DNA of 64,000 nucleotides from Montifringilla adamsi (taxonomy: Eukaryota; Chordata; Aves; Passeriformes; Passeridae): the NCBI GenBank assembly GCA_017590115.1, contig JAGGNK010006448.1, positions 12,587,049 through 12,651,048 on the forward strand. Direction: 5' to 3'. Each line of letters starts with the position of its first letter. The first letter of the stretch is position 1. Shown here one piece after another: positions 59,701 to 62,459 of this stretch. Both the position numbers and the translations under genes were made by a program. The notes beneath the pieces are model-generated. The model was not told the DNA's origin and did not search any database. It was given only the letters and a program-made list of their open reading frames with translations.

Positions 59701-62459
59701 AAAGACAACCTCCAAAAGATCCAACTTCCCAGAAACATCAAATGTTTTGATGAGCAGTTACTACTTGTGACTTATCAAAATGCAGCTGGACAGCAGGCAC
59801 ACTCATCCAGCAACTTCTACAACAGCTAGCACAACAGCAGCTCATCCCAAGCAGGGTTTTGAGGCACTACCTGGAAAATCTAAATGCTTTTTCCATGGGC
59901 TCTTCTTGCTTGTTAACCTCAAGAGCAAAGTTAGGACGCAATGTAATTCAAATCACAGGGACACAAAGGAGCACACAAACTGACATACTGAAAGCAGCAG
60001 ATGACTCTTCCCATGAACCCACCCACCTAATCAGGAAAAGTTAATTCTGGTACAGCACTCAATCAAATAACATTGTTTCAATAACACATGGGATGCTTCC
60101 AGTTAGTTATAGGTACCCAGCTCCCTCAATACTCCAACAGAGTCCCAGTAAACATACAAAAAAAATTAAATGAATATGACATAAATTAAAATCACAAAAA
60201 ACCTGTTGCTTTCTGACAGCTGATTCTTTCTCATCTTTATAAAGAATACTTAATCTGAGTGCTAGGCAAATCACATCATATTTGCACATCCACACTCGAA
60301 ACAATATTTTAGACAATAGTAAATGAGAAGCATTACCAGAGTAAACCTACTGTTTACTCTAGTAAACAGTAACTAGTTACTCTAGTAAACTACTGAAGAA
60401 GCCTACTGTTTCATATGCTTTTGAGTATTGCTATCTAATGTAATTCCCAGGTTTTTAACCCAGAAAACAAGAAGTTCTGCTGTTTAGAATTTGTTACAGC
60501 AACTAGCAACTTTGTCAGTCTTAGTTATTATCTTACTGCACCCTGCACCTAGGACAGGGTACCCACCTTCACTGTGCCAGTAAAAATTTACTGCAACATC
60601 ACAGCCCACGGAAATAAAAATGGACCCAAATGTCAATGTCAAATGAAATATTACACCTTACTTTTTGCTTTGTGCCTGGCAGCACACTTGCTGCAGGTTA
60701 CTTGCACCACTTCATCTAGCTTTTCCCAATAACTAGGGAAAAGGGATCTATAATTATGCTACATATACACTTGTGTATATATATGTAAACAGATTAAGAA
60801 CAAATTAGTAACTGAAATGACAGTGAAGACATTTTTACTGTGACCTATGCAAAACCTAAATGTTCTTCCCTTTAAATATTGACCTTTGTATTGAATGCAT
60901 GCACTTTATCCAAAATTGAAAACATGAGAGCAAACACTGGAGGTGTATTATTCCATGAACATTAAATTAAGTAGCATTTGAAAAATTATAAGGAGGTACT
61001 TAAATGGTGATAAGTAAACACAGTATTGTTTTATACTTTTTTTTTCTTAAATAAGTCCATGTGCCTTGCTGATTAGCTGCAGTACTCCAAGTATCTGCAG
61101 AAACACTAATATCCTCTCTGAGTATTCATGGGGGAATAAAAACAATTCTAAATAAAGTTAAACATTCCAAAGGCAGGAAAGCACACAGAAGATTAGCTCA
61201 TATTGTACTGATGAAAATCTGGACCAGAAATCGGAACACACCCATCCAAAAAAAAACCCACATTCTACTAACAACTCTCTGAATAGAACAAAGCCCAAAA
61301 AAAACCCAGTGACAACGAAAAGAAAGTTTGTCTTACTAGCACACATGTAAGCTTTCGGTTATACACAGTAACAATTCCCAAAAAGTTACAGATGAGTATT
61401 ACTAAATGCAGATGGCCAAAATGTTTTAGTTCAATTCTTAAATACATAGTGTGACACTCAAATAAGAAGGAGGGACACTATAATTTGAAGAACACCCCAC
61501 TAACTTCAACTACAGGCAGACAAATAAAGAGAGCACCATCAGCAGCAGCAATTAAGCATGAAATAATACTAATTAAAGTTGGAATTTTAGTAAGAACTAT
61601 CAAAGTACTTCTTTCTACTGATATGTAAGTACTAGTTTACCAATCCTCCTCTGAAGAGAGTTGGTGGATTCACTGCAGCTCACTTACTACATTCTCTTGC
61701 TGTACTATTAAAGTTTCAACAGAACTAAGTGTCTAGAAGTGTTTCAGACAAAAAATAGTTCTTACTTTATTATTTCCCCCACAGACAGAAAACTCCCCTT
61801 TTACTTCACTGGAAGCTATTTTAAAACTTTAAATTCCTAAATAAAGTGCACTGAAAGAATTGAAAAATAAGTCCTTTAATAGATAGATAGATACTTTAAT
61901 AGAAGTAGTCATTAATTATTTAGATAGTTCTTTGATCATTTAAGTTACACACACTTTAGGGAGATCAAAGATACATTAATTGGAAGATATGCTGGGCAAT
62001 TAAAAACAGAGGTGCTAGAAAGAGTTTTAAAGCAAATGCAGTTTTCATGCTAGGTTCAAAGAGCTGTTTAGATATGCTAGGTAGAAGAGACTGAAAAGCA
62101 GCTAGTCTGAAAACCAAATTCCAAAGTCACACTCAAAGAGAACCAAAGATCTAGTAAACTAGAACAGTAAAAATCAATTAAAAAGGCAGACAGCACACAG
62201 AGAATCAAACCTAAATCCTAAATGCAAATTATTCACAAGTAAGAATGCTGGAGCTTCTCATCTGCATCAGATTAAGAAGTTTTTCACTGACAGAGAGAAC
62301 AGGAATTATTAAAGGGAAGAGACAGCTTGTTTAAAGAATTCTTACCAGCACAACCACAGGACTCTCCGCTTGCACTTCACAAGGACCTGCATCCTTGCCC
62401 TTCTGTGGAGATTCTATAGAAAGCTCTTTCTTAGGATTTCTGTTTGTTCTTGCCTGCAT
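2599..62459 (-). CDS. DOCK9: DOCK9 (zizimin-1), Cdc42 guanine nucleotide exchange factor; partial gene, 38 exons
   Basis: The spliced reading frame is a DOCK-D (zizimin) family protein. Known family members activate Cdc42 through a C-terminal DHR-2 domain and bind membrane phosphoinositides through PH and DHR-1 domains. Here 37 internal exons join through GT-AG introns with consistent phases, giving 1358 codons plus one base, preceded by a candidate 38-codon first exon. In order they hold the N-terminal region (39-158), PH domain (about 168-277), linker, DHR-1 (about 628-808), then helical-repeat and Ser-rich linker segments to residue 1396. From memory human DOCK9 is 2069 residues, so DHR-2 and the stop codon lie past position 1. 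DOCK9 is preferred over DOCK10 or DOCK11 because motifs such as [22 protein letters not shown] and [14 protein letters not shown] match it best. No stop, frameshift or missing splice site was seen. Introns shorter than about 700 bp hold nothing I recognise unless listed. Confidence 0.95.
2736..4468 (-). other. DOCK9 intron 37
   Basis: A 1.7-kb intron between exons 37 and 38. Open frames at 3198-3663 on both strands lack codon structure, homology or splice context I recognise. Nothing else was seen. Confidence 0.8.
4469..4516 (-). CDS. DOCK9: DOCK9 exon 37, 48-nt microexon (residues 1335-1350 plus 2 nt)
   Basis: This exon of only 48 nt is framed by gcag|AGTG and GCCAG|gtactg. It encodes [16 protein letters not shown], exactly the human block I remember, and its phases (2 in, 2 out) fit exons 36 and 38. 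The donor is weak (C at +4, T at +5). Being a multiple of three, it could be skipped without shifting the frame. Confidence 0.95.
4517..5911 (-). other. DOCK9 intron 36
   Basis: A 1.4-kb intron without recognisable repeats. The segment about 5330-5560 is locally more GC-rich but has no family I can name. Confidence 0.75.
5912..5978 (-). CDS. DOCK9: DOCK9 exon 36 (residues 1313-1334 plus 2 nt)
   Basis: This is 67 nt, two bases completing Asp and two carried over (ACAGA|gtaagt). It encodes [20 protein letters not shown] then T. The TYWNKA motif is a DOCK-C/D signature. Human DOCK9 by memory reads [15 protein letters not shown], so this copy has TKS and T in place of STS and S. Confidence 0.96.
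5979..6852 (-). other. DOCK9 intron 35
   Basis: An 874-bp intron with a T run near 6249-6262. Nothing else was recognised. Confidence 0.8.
6853..6967 (-). CDS. DOCK9: DOCK9 exon 35 (residues 1275-1312 plus 1 nt)
   Basis: This is 115 nt, phase 0 to 1, acceptor tcag|AAC and donor GACG|gtaggt. It encodes [20 protein letters not shown] then [18 protein letters not shown]. The [14 protein letters not shown] helix is conserved across zizimins. A 3.1-kb intron separates it from exon 34. Confidence 0.97.
6968..10055 (-). other. DOCK9 intron 34
   Basis: A 3.1-kb intron. Open frames at 8249-8464 and 9212-9643 (minus) were inspected as possible extra linker exons and have no matching acceptor-donor pair with DOCK-like sequence. 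No transposon was recognised. Confidence 0.75.
10056..10189 (-). CDS. DOCK9: DOCK9 exon 34, Ser-rich linker (residues 1230-1274)
   Basis: This is 134 nt, two bases completing Ala, donor AAG|gtaaca (weak +5). It encodes [37 protein letters not shown] and KSNSLDK. Unlike exon 33 this Ser-rich stretch is nearly identical to the human copy I recall, suggesting conserved phosphorylation or docking sites; SRGSLIST is shared with DOCK11-type proteins. Confidence 0.96.
10687..10807 (-). CDS. DOCK9: DOCK9 exon 33, Ser/Thr-rich linker (residues 1190-1229 plus 1 nt)
   Basis: This is 121 nt, phase 0 to 1, acceptor acag|AGC and donor ATTG|gtaagc. It encodes [36 protein letters not shown] and ISGI. The core LVTPQK...LDN..KDL..ISGI aligns to human DOCK9, but the first 13 residues have diverged strongly. 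It lies in the flexible linker between helical repeats. Confidence 0.93.
11510..11626 (-). CDS. DOCK9: DOCK9 exon 32 (residues 1151-1189)
   Basis: This is 117 nt, phase 0 to 0, acceptor ttag|GGC and donor AAC|gtgagt. It encodes [35 protein letters not shown] and PSSN. The [19 protein letters not shown] helix is conserved. The last residues (NPSSN) begin the disordered linker and do not match the human residues I recall. Confidence 0.95.
12427..12605 (-). CDS. DOCK9: DOCK9 exon 31 (residues 1091-1150)
   Basis: This is 179 nt, two bases completing Asp, donor AGG|gtaagt. It encodes [40 protein letters not shown] and [19 protein letters not shown]. The [11 protein letters not shown] and IKHSFDDRY motifs are diagnostic of DOCK-C/D proteins. 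Confidence 0.97.
12606..14792 (-). other. DOCK9 intron 30
   Basis: A 2.2-kb intron that holds a degraded CR1 fragment (about 14185-14480) and a 16-nt A run at 13687-13702. The remainder shows nothing recognisable. Confidence 0.8.
14185..14480 (+). mobile_element. Degraded CR1 LINE fragment (3' part of ORF2)
   Basis: The stretch GGGCTCAAAAGTTGGAGGTT, then GGTTTGTATCCTATTTGGAG and TTCATCAACAACCTG, follows the order of the CR1 reverse-transcriptase 3' region (hallmarks: a GTCCAATTGGAGAC-like stretch, a TTCATCAATGACCTGG-like stretch, a CACCCTCAGCAAGTTT-like stretch). It continues to TGCACTTGGG. Many substitutions and indels mark an old copy. No intact reading frame remains. Confidence 0.65.
14793..14904 (-). 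CDS. DOCK9: DOCK9 exon 30 (residues 1054-1090 plus 1 nt)
   Basis: This is 112 nt, phase 0 to 1, acceptor gcag|GCT and donor CAAG|gtaaat. It encodes [20 protein letters not shown] then [17 protein letters not shown]. The [13 protein letters not shown] motif is invariant in zizimins. Human DOCK9 starts TLFEYKFEF here by memory. Confidence 0.97.
15511..15594 (-). CDS. DOCK9: DOCK9 exon 29 (residues 1026-1053)
   Basis: This is 84 nt, phase 0 to 0, acceptor ccag|AGA. It encodes [20 protein letters not shown] then CFAPGDPK, identical to human DOCK9 as I recall it. The donor AAG|gtactc is among the weakest in the gene, and the exon is frame-neutral, so skipping would be tolerated. Confidence 0.97.
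16295..16441 (-). CDS. DOCK9: DOCK9 exon 28 (residues 977-1025)
   Basis: This is 147 nt, phase 0 to 0, acceptor ctag|CTG and donor AAA|gtaggt. It encodes [37 protein letters not shown] and [12 protein letters not shown]. It belongs to the armadillo-type region. Substitutions against the human copy I recall are conservative (SASFHH for PASYHH). Confidence 0.97.
16442..18696 (-). other. DOCK9 intron 27
   Basis: A 2.3-kb intron with no recognised repeat, RNA gene or additional exon. Short open frames at 16653-16916 overlap each other on opposite strands and look like chance. Confidence 0.75.
18697..18768 (-). CDS. DOCK9: DOCK9 exon 27 (residues 953-976)
   Basis: This is 72 nt, phase 0 to 0, acceptor gcag|TAT and donor AAG|gtatgt. 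It encodes [20 protein letters not shown] then SKVK. The YSWFFFEVL helix is a highly conserved hydrophobic segment of DOCK-C/D proteins. The intron to exon 26 is 128 bp. Confidence 0.97.
18897..19022 (-). CDS. DOCK9: DOCK9 exon 26 (residues 911-952)
   Basis: This is 126 nt, phase 0 to 0, acceptor caag|TAT and donor AAG|gtaagt. It encodes [35 protein letters not shown] and TSNKLLK. Every residue agrees with human DOCK9 as I remember it up to the final Lys, which makes this one of the strongest family assignments in the window. Confidence 0.98.
19162..19231 (-). CDS. DOCK9: DOCK9 exon 25 (residues 887-910)
   Basis: This is 70 nt, one base completing Arg, then 23 codons, donor AAG|gtaggt. It encodes [20 protein letters not shown] then YVK. 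The intron to exon 24 is only 127 bp. The QCHEEGL..YLRS motif is conserved in all zizimins. Confidence 0.97.
19359..19474 (-). CDS. DOCK9: DOCK9 exon 24 (residues 849-886 plus 2 nt)
   Basis: This is 116 nt, phase 0 to 2, acceptor ttag|AGC and donor ACAAG|gtaaag. It encodes [20 protein letters not shown] then [18 protein letters not shown]. These are amphipathic helices of the armadillo-type scaffold and differ from the human sequence I remember at one Ile-to-Val position. Confidence 0.97.
19475..20784 (-). other. DOCK9 intron 23
   Basis: A 1.3-kb intron. Nothing beyond short chance open frames was seen. Confidence 0.8.
20785..20874 (-). CDS. DOCK9: DOCK9 exon 23 (residues 819-848)
   Basis: This is 90 nt, phase 0 to 0, acceptor cag|GAC. 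It encodes [20 protein letters not shown] then [10 protein letters not shown]. The donor AAG|gtataa lacks the +5 G. The residues match the DOCK9 armadillo-type region, with ARALGTD for AQALGNE in the human copy I recall. Confidence 0.97.
21466..21552 (-). CDS. DOCK9: DOCK9 exon 22, end of DHR-1 (residues 790-818)
   Basis: This is 87 nt, phase 0 to 0, acceptor gcag|CAT and donor CAG|gtgagt. It encodes [20 protein letters not shown] then [12 protein letters not shown]-1 ends in this exon (IKWVDGGK strand). What follows belongs to the helical-repeat region between DHR-1 and DHR-2. Confidence 0.97.
21553..22919 (-). other. DOCK9 intron 21
   Basis: A 1.4-kb intron. The minus-strand open frames around 21289-21809 include exon 22 and its intronic continuation, not an extra gene. 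No repeat was recognised. Confidence 0.8.
22920..23041 (-). CDS. DOCK9: DOCK9 exon 21, DHR-1 (residues 749-789)
   Basis: This is 122 nt, two bases completing Val, donor AAG|gtatgt. It encodes [37 protein letters not shown] and GIGK. The GYSWLPL and [10 protein letters not shown] motifs are the late DHR-1 strands conserved through the DOCK-C/D families. Confidence 0.97.
23430..23553 (-). CDS. DOCK9: DOCK9 exon 20, DHR-1 (residues 708-748 plus 1 nt)
   Basis: This is 124 nt, phase 0 to 1, acceptor cag|ATT. It encodes [36 protein letters not shown] and VVETQ. The donor, CAAG|gtttgt, has T at +3 and +4, a weak match. Skipping this exon would shift the frame, so efficient use is required despite the weak site. 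Confidence 0.97.
23810..23902 (-). CDS. DOCK9: DOCK9 exon 19, DHR-1 (residues 677-707)
   Basis: This is 93 nt, phase 0 to 0, acceptor cag|TGT and donor GAG|gtaagc. It encodes [20 protein letters not shown] then [11 protein letters not shown]. The [11 protein letters not shown] motif is a DHR-1 signature of DOCK-C/D proteins. The Arg in YGRPGG fits DOCK9 rather than the Lys I associate with DOCK10 and DOCK11. Confidence 0.98.
24421..24486 (-). CDS. DOCK9: DOCK9 exon 18, DHR-1 (residues 655-676)
   Basis: This is 66 nt, phase 0 to 0, acceptor tag|GCT and donor AAG|gtcagt (C at +3, non-consensus). It encodes [20 protein letters not shown] then LK. It is a DHR-1 core strand followed by an acidic loop. 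It is separated from exon 17 by only 122 bp. Confidence 0.97.
24609..24796 (-). CDS. DOCK9: DOCK9 exon 17, start of DHR-1 (residues 592-654)
   Basis: This is 188 nt, two bases completing Asn then 62 codons, donor AAG|gtgagt. It encodes [34 protein letters not shown] and [20 protein letters not shown] with [11 protein letters not shown]-1, a C2-like lipid-binding domain, begins near residue 628 (YNNHLYVYP). The QFENSTKT stretch is the variable part; the remainder is nearly invariant. Confidence 0.97.
24886..24965 (-). CDS. DOCK9: DOCK9 exon 16 (residues 565-591 plus 1 nt)
   Basis: This is 80 nt, one base completing Lys and one base carried over (CCA A|gtaagt). It encodes [20 protein letters not shown] then VSPDFP. 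This is the segment leading into DHR-1. Human DOCK9 as I recall it reads LDITIDNVSSDFP here, so it is nearly identical. Confidence 0.97.
24966..26526 (-). other. DOCK9 intron 15
   Basis: A 1.6-kb intron containing a 16-nt A run (25173-25188) and a 115-codon minus-strand open frame (25543-25890) with hydrophobic stretches but no family signature or splice context. Otherwise nothing was seen. Confidence 0.75.
26527..26649 (-). CDS. DOCK9: DOCK9 exon 15 (residues 524-564 plus 2 nt)
   Basis: This is 123 nt, entering with one base that completes Arg and leaving in phase 2 (AGGAA|gtaagt). It encodes [20 protein letters not shown] then [20 protein letters not shown]. The FKDASG and [11 protein letters not shown] segments identify DOCK9. 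Phase 1+2 ends make it dependent on both flanking exons. Confidence 0.96.
27093..27175 (-). CDS. DOCK9: DOCK9 exon 14 (residues 497-523 plus 2 nt)
   Basis: This is 83 nt, phase 0 to 2, acceptor tag|GTT and donor CTAG|gtgagg. It encodes [20 protein letters not shown] then MPFAWAA. The [11 protein letters not shown] motif, completed in exon 15, is strongly conserved among DOCK9, DOCK10 and DOCK11. Confidence 0.97.
27176..29554 (-). other. DOCK9 intron 13
   Basis: A 2.4-kb intron. An A run interrupts at about 27528-27541, followed by a C-rich stretch. I recognise no repeat family or exon. Confidence 0.75.
29555..29677 (-). CDS. DOCK9: DOCK9 exon 13 (residues 456-496)
   Basis: This is 123 nt, phase 0 to 0, acceptor ctag|GGA and donor AAG|gtatgt. 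It encodes [35 protein letters not shown] and SSDSSK. The [10 protein letters not shown]...HCAEPY block is a hallmark of the DOCK-C/D families upstream of DHR-1. Apart from PHTD for human PHPD it is unchanged from my memory of DOCK9. Confidence 0.97.
29806..30006 (-). CDS. DOCK9: DOCK9 exon 12 (residues 389-455)
   Basis: This is 201 nt, phase 0 to 0, donor CAG|gtaaga. The first half ([33 protein letters not shown]) is conserved. The second half ([20 protein letters not shown], then [14 protein letters not shown]) has diverged from the human sequence I recall and is one residue shorter. The acceptor is reached just after an uninterrupted run of 25 T on the transcribed strand (plus-strand A at 30015-30039). 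Confidence 0.95.
30015..30039. repeat. A25 run (T25 polypyrimidine tract before exon 12)
   Basis: Twenty-five consecutive A on the plus strand give an uninterrupted T25 in the DOCK9 pre-mRNA, ending 8 nt before the exon 12 acceptor. It is far longer than the usual polypyrimidine tract and likely length-polymorphic. Confidence 0.95.
30376..30516 (-). CDS. DOCK9: DOCK9 exon 11 (residues 342-388)
   Basis: This is 141 nt, phase 0 to 0, acceptor aaag|AAA and donor AAT|gtaaat. It encodes [37 protein letters not shown] and [10 protein letters not shown]. It is part of the region between the PH domain and DHR-1. The [10 protein letters not shown] strand is shared with DOCK9 orthologues. Confidence 0.96.
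30610..30684 (-). CDS. DOCK9: DOCK9 exon 10 (residues 317-341)
   Basis: This is 75 nt, phase 0 to 0. It encodes [20 protein letters not shown] then DPDAQ. The donor is CAG|gttaga, a weak site (T at +3, G at +5 missing). Since the exon is frame-neutral, it could be skipped without frame damage. The residues match the human block ending in LDPDAQ. Confidence 0.96.
31677..31701. repeat. (CAAAA)5 simple repeat
   Basis: Five perfect CAAAA units in a row, a short microsatellite. Confidence 0.95.
32270..32370 (+). mobile_element. MIR-like SINE relic
   Basis: The segment TTGCCTCATCTGTAAAACTG, then CCCACCTCAAGGTATTCTGG and GGTGCTTGGGCAC, follows the order of the MIR core and 3' part (CTCATCTGTAAAATG, CCTACCTC, a GGTTGTTGTG-like stretch, a TGCTTAGCAC-like stretch). 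It is short and diverged, as old amniote MIR copies are. A chance match to the low-complexity core cannot be excluded. Confidence 0.45.
34551..34618 (-). CDS. DOCK9: DOCK9 exon 9, post-PH linker (residues 294-316)
   Basis: This is 68 nt, two bases completing Asp, then 22 codons, donor AAG|gtaata. It encodes [20 protein letters not shown] then AK. Five consecutive serines replace the Gly-Ser mix that I recall in human DOCK9 (KLEGSGSGLDSYLPELAK). This linker is one of the less conserved parts of the protein, as expected for a flexible segment. Confidence 0.94.
34619..35908 (-). other. DOCK9 intron 8
   Basis: A 1.3-kb intron. The 100-codon minus-strand open frame at 35027-35329 has no acceptor-donor pair consistent with DOCK9 and no family I recognise. 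Confidence 0.75.
35909..36083 (-). CDS. DOCK9: DOCK9 exon 8, end of PH domain (residues 236-293 plus 1 nt)
   Basis: This is 175 nt, entering in phase 0 and leaving in phase 1 (GAA G|gtaagc). It encodes [40 protein letters not shown] and [18 protein letters not shown]. The C-terminal helix of the PH domain carries the invariant Trp (EEW, residue 267). After that the sequence turns into an acidic, charged linker. Confidence 0.97.
36413..36440. repeat. A28 run
   Basis: Twenty-eight consecutive A followed by an A/G-rich tail. I saw no gene-like sequence to its left and no target-site duplication, so it does not look like the tail of a retrocopy. Confidence 0.95.
38395..38727 (-). mobile_element. 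CR1 LINE fragment, 3' end (ORF2 C-terminus and 3' UTR)
   Basis: The plus strand shows the reverse complement of a CR1 3' end: GATAGAATGG, GGGGCCTCTGG, then GGAGACTCCACAACCTCCCT and CAGTGCTCAGTCACCCTCA. Read on the minus strand it still encodes the ORF2-tail-like motifs [18 protein letters not shown] and [10 protein letters not shown]. The element is 5'-truncated, as nearly all CR1 copies are. Confidence 0.92.
39719..39853 (-). CDS. DOCK9: DOCK9 exon 7, middle of PH domain (residues 191-235)
   Basis: This is 135 nt, phase 0 to 0, with acceptor ctag|TCA and donor CAG|gtaatt. It encodes [36 protein letters not shown] and LDSCMGVVQ. The KRRFF strand and the basic [11 protein letters not shown] loop are the usual phosphoinositide-contacting parts of this PH domain. 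It is essentially identical to the human sequence I remember. Confidence 0.97.
40463..40558 (-). CDS. DOCK9: DOCK9 exon 6, start of PH domain (residues 159-190)
   Basis: This is 96 nt, phase 0 to 0, with acceptor cag|GAT and donor AGA|gtaagt. It encodes [20 protein letters not shown] then [12 protein letters not shown], the first beta strands of the PH domain (GWLYKG signature). PH domains of zizimins help place the exchange factor on membranes. The acceptor is preceded, within about 40 nt, by a very long polypyrimidine tract (see 40596-40682). Confidence 0.97.
40596..40682. repeat. 87-nt uninterrupted purine tract
   Basis: AAG/GAA-rich sequence without a single pyrimidine for 87 bases. In the DOCK9 pre-mRNA it is a pure C/U tract ending 37 nt before the exon 6 acceptor. 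It may bind polypyrimidine-tract proteins or form triplex DNA. The plus-strand Lys/Glu-rich open frame across it is an artefact of composition. Confidence 0.95.
40840..41460 (+). other. 206-codon antisense open frame of unknown nature
   Basis: An ATG-initiated frame of 206 codons, the longest in the window, runs opposite to DOCK9 inside intron 5. The product is rich in Asn, Thr, His, Ile and Lys with scattered Cys, has no signal peptide, no clear transmembrane segment and no domain I recognise. No promoter, intron or poly-A context was identified. Length alone is unusual for AT-rich intron DNA, but the codon use follows local composition and it may be chance. Confidence 0.2.
43585..43720 (-). 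mobile_element. MIR-like SINE relic
   Basis: On the plus strand ATTATTCCCATCCTACAAAT, then TATTTGTCCAAATATCACAG and CAGCAGTGCTGGAT, then CAGCCTGGGACT follow the complement of MIR in order (an ATTATCCCCATTTTACAGAT-like stretch, TTGCCCAAGGTCACA, GCAGAGCTGGGAT, ACCCAGG). The whole core is covered with moderate divergence, a better match than the copy at 32270. Confidence 0.65.
44601..44670 (-). CDS. DOCK9: DOCK9 exon 5 (residues 135-158)
   Basis: This is 70 nt: one base completes Asn, then 23 codons, leaving in phase 0 with donor GAG|gtgaga. It encodes [20 protein letters not shown] and KDE, an acidic linker before the PH domain. Compared with the human protein I recall (KVVKLDKLPVHVYEVDEEVDKDE), only the first few residues differ. 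Confidence 0.96.
44671..45763 (-). other. DOCK9 intron 4
   Basis: A 1.1-kb intron with no recognised repeat or extra exon. Confidence 0.8.
45764..45846 (-). CDS. DOCK9: DOCK9 exon 4 (residues 108-134 plus 2 nt)
   Basis: This is 83 nt, entering in phase 0 and leaving with two bases of an Asn codon (CCAAA|gtaagt). It encodes [20 protein letters not shown] then GEFRQLP. The block just before the PH domain is almost invariant between DOCK9 and DOCK11 as I remember them. Nothing is unusual in the splice sites. Confidence 0.97.
45847..47561 (-). other. DOCK9 intron 3
   Basis: A 1.7-kb intron with a short CA run next to an A run (about 46881-46903). Overlapping open frames on both strands at 46871-47428 show no family or splice support. 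Confidence 0.75.
47562..47651 (-). CDS. DOCK9: DOCK9 exon 3 (residues 78-107)
   Basis: This is 90 nt, phase 0 to 0, bounded by cag|ACA and GAG|gtaata. It encodes a basic segment, [19 protein letters not shown], then SLFVTE. It corresponds to the conserved STVP...AQSLFV motif of the zizimin N-terminus. Because it keeps the frame it could be skipped without a frameshift, though strong conservation argues that it is constitutive. Confidence 0.97.
50570..50600. repeat. Short direct tandem repeat (unit about 15 nt)
   Basis: The unit GCATTAAATAAAAG occurs twice in a row, separated by TC, suggesting a local replication slippage duplication. Confidence 0.8.
50807..51066 (+). mobile_element. CR1 LINE fragment, 3' end
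   Basis: In order on the plus strand: GGACAAAGGGGAATGG, GAAAAAGTTCTTTACTGGGA, GTACTGGAACAGGTTGCCCA, CATCCCTGGAGATGTTCAAG and a terminal ATTCTATAG. This is the sense orientation of the CR1 ORF2 end and 3' UTR with its ATTCTATG-type terminal octamer. The copy is 5'-truncated with a disrupted frame. Confidence 0.9.
51272..51290. repeat. (CAC)6 trinucleotide repeat
   Basis: Six CAC units followed immediately by CATG. In one plus frame they would encode a His run, but there is no supporting gene structure. Confidence 0.9.
53925..53968 (+). other. Exon-like open segment on the strand opposite DOCK9
   Basis: This 44-nt segment has a good acceptor (pyrimidine-rich, ending AATTCAG) and a consensus donor (CAATCAG|gtaaga). 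It reads [14 protein letters not shown] in the frame that continues open into the next exon-like segment at 54266. There is no similarity I recognise. It may be a cryptic or non-coding RNA exon, or coincidence. Confidence 0.2.
54266..54362 (+). other. Second exon-like open segment opposite DOCK9
   Basis: This 97-nt segment follows a T10 tract and AG, and ends at a consensus donor (TTCAG|gtaagc). It is open in the frame set by the previous segment ([20 protein letters not shown], then [12 protein letters not shown]). The 297-bp gap between them would be a normal short intron. No known family was recognised. Confidence 0.2.
55301..55417 (-). CDS. DOCK9: DOCK9 exon 2 (residues 39-77)
   Basis: This is 117 nt, phase 0 to 0, with acceptor tag|GCA and donor CAG|gtaatt. 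It encodes [14 protein letters not shown] followed by [23 protein letters not shown] in two parts, the conserved N-terminal zizimin segment shared by DOCK9, DOCK10 and DOCK11. It is the first exon common to all transcripts that can be seen here. It is isolated between a 6.9-kb and a 7.6-kb intron, typical of the 5' end of a large vertebrate gene with several first exons. Confidence 0.97.
57109..57180. repeat. Imperfect tandem duplication, unit about 41 nt
   Basis: The sequence GCACACACAACCTAAAAAAA with GATTATGCTTTT is repeated 41 nt further on as GCACACACAACCTTAGAAAA with GATTATGTTTT. The two copies differ at a few positions, so the duplication is not very recent. Confidence 0.85.
60348..60390. 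repeat. Perfect 11-bp inverted repeat with 23-bp direct repeat
   Basis: TACTGTTTACT (60348-60358) and AGTAAACAGTA (60361-60371) are exact inverted complements separated by two bases. The 12-mer ACTCTAGTAAAC occurs at 60356 and again at 60379, a 23-bp direct spacing. The structure could form a small cruciform or simply reflect slippage and inversion. Confidence 0.85.
61880..61893. repeat. Short (TAGA)n repeat
   Basis: About three and a half TAGA units, embedded in a duplicated ACTTTAATAGA-type context. Confidence 0.85.
62346..62459 (-). CDS. DOCK9: Candidate alternative first coding exon of DOCK9
   Basis: A 38-codon open segment begins with ATG (complement of 62457-62459, A at -3) and ends at a consensus donor (CTG|gtaag). 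It encodes [14 protein letters not shown] and ends in VVVL. An in-frame TAG lies upstream with no in-frame ATG between, so this ATG is the natural start. It exits in phase 0, which is what exon 2 (AKPKLIEP) requires. It stands where human DOCK9 has a different first exon ending in VLL before AKPK. The peptide is Lys/Pro/Glu-rich and probably disordered. I do not recognise it as a named isoform. No TATA box or CpG island is obvious just upstream. The alternative is a chance ORF ending at a cryptic donor. Confidence 0.5.

Larger units (their letters stand above)
55418..62345 (-). other. DOCK9 intron 1 (alternative exon 1 to exon 2, 6.9 kb)
   Basis: It holds T16 (55881-55896), a tandem duplication (57109-57180), A16 (58700-58715), a palindrome with flanking repeat (60348-60390) and a short GATA run (61880-61893). 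None of the minus-strand open frames (for example 58852-59046, 61158-61346) looks like a further first exon. Confidence 0.75.
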
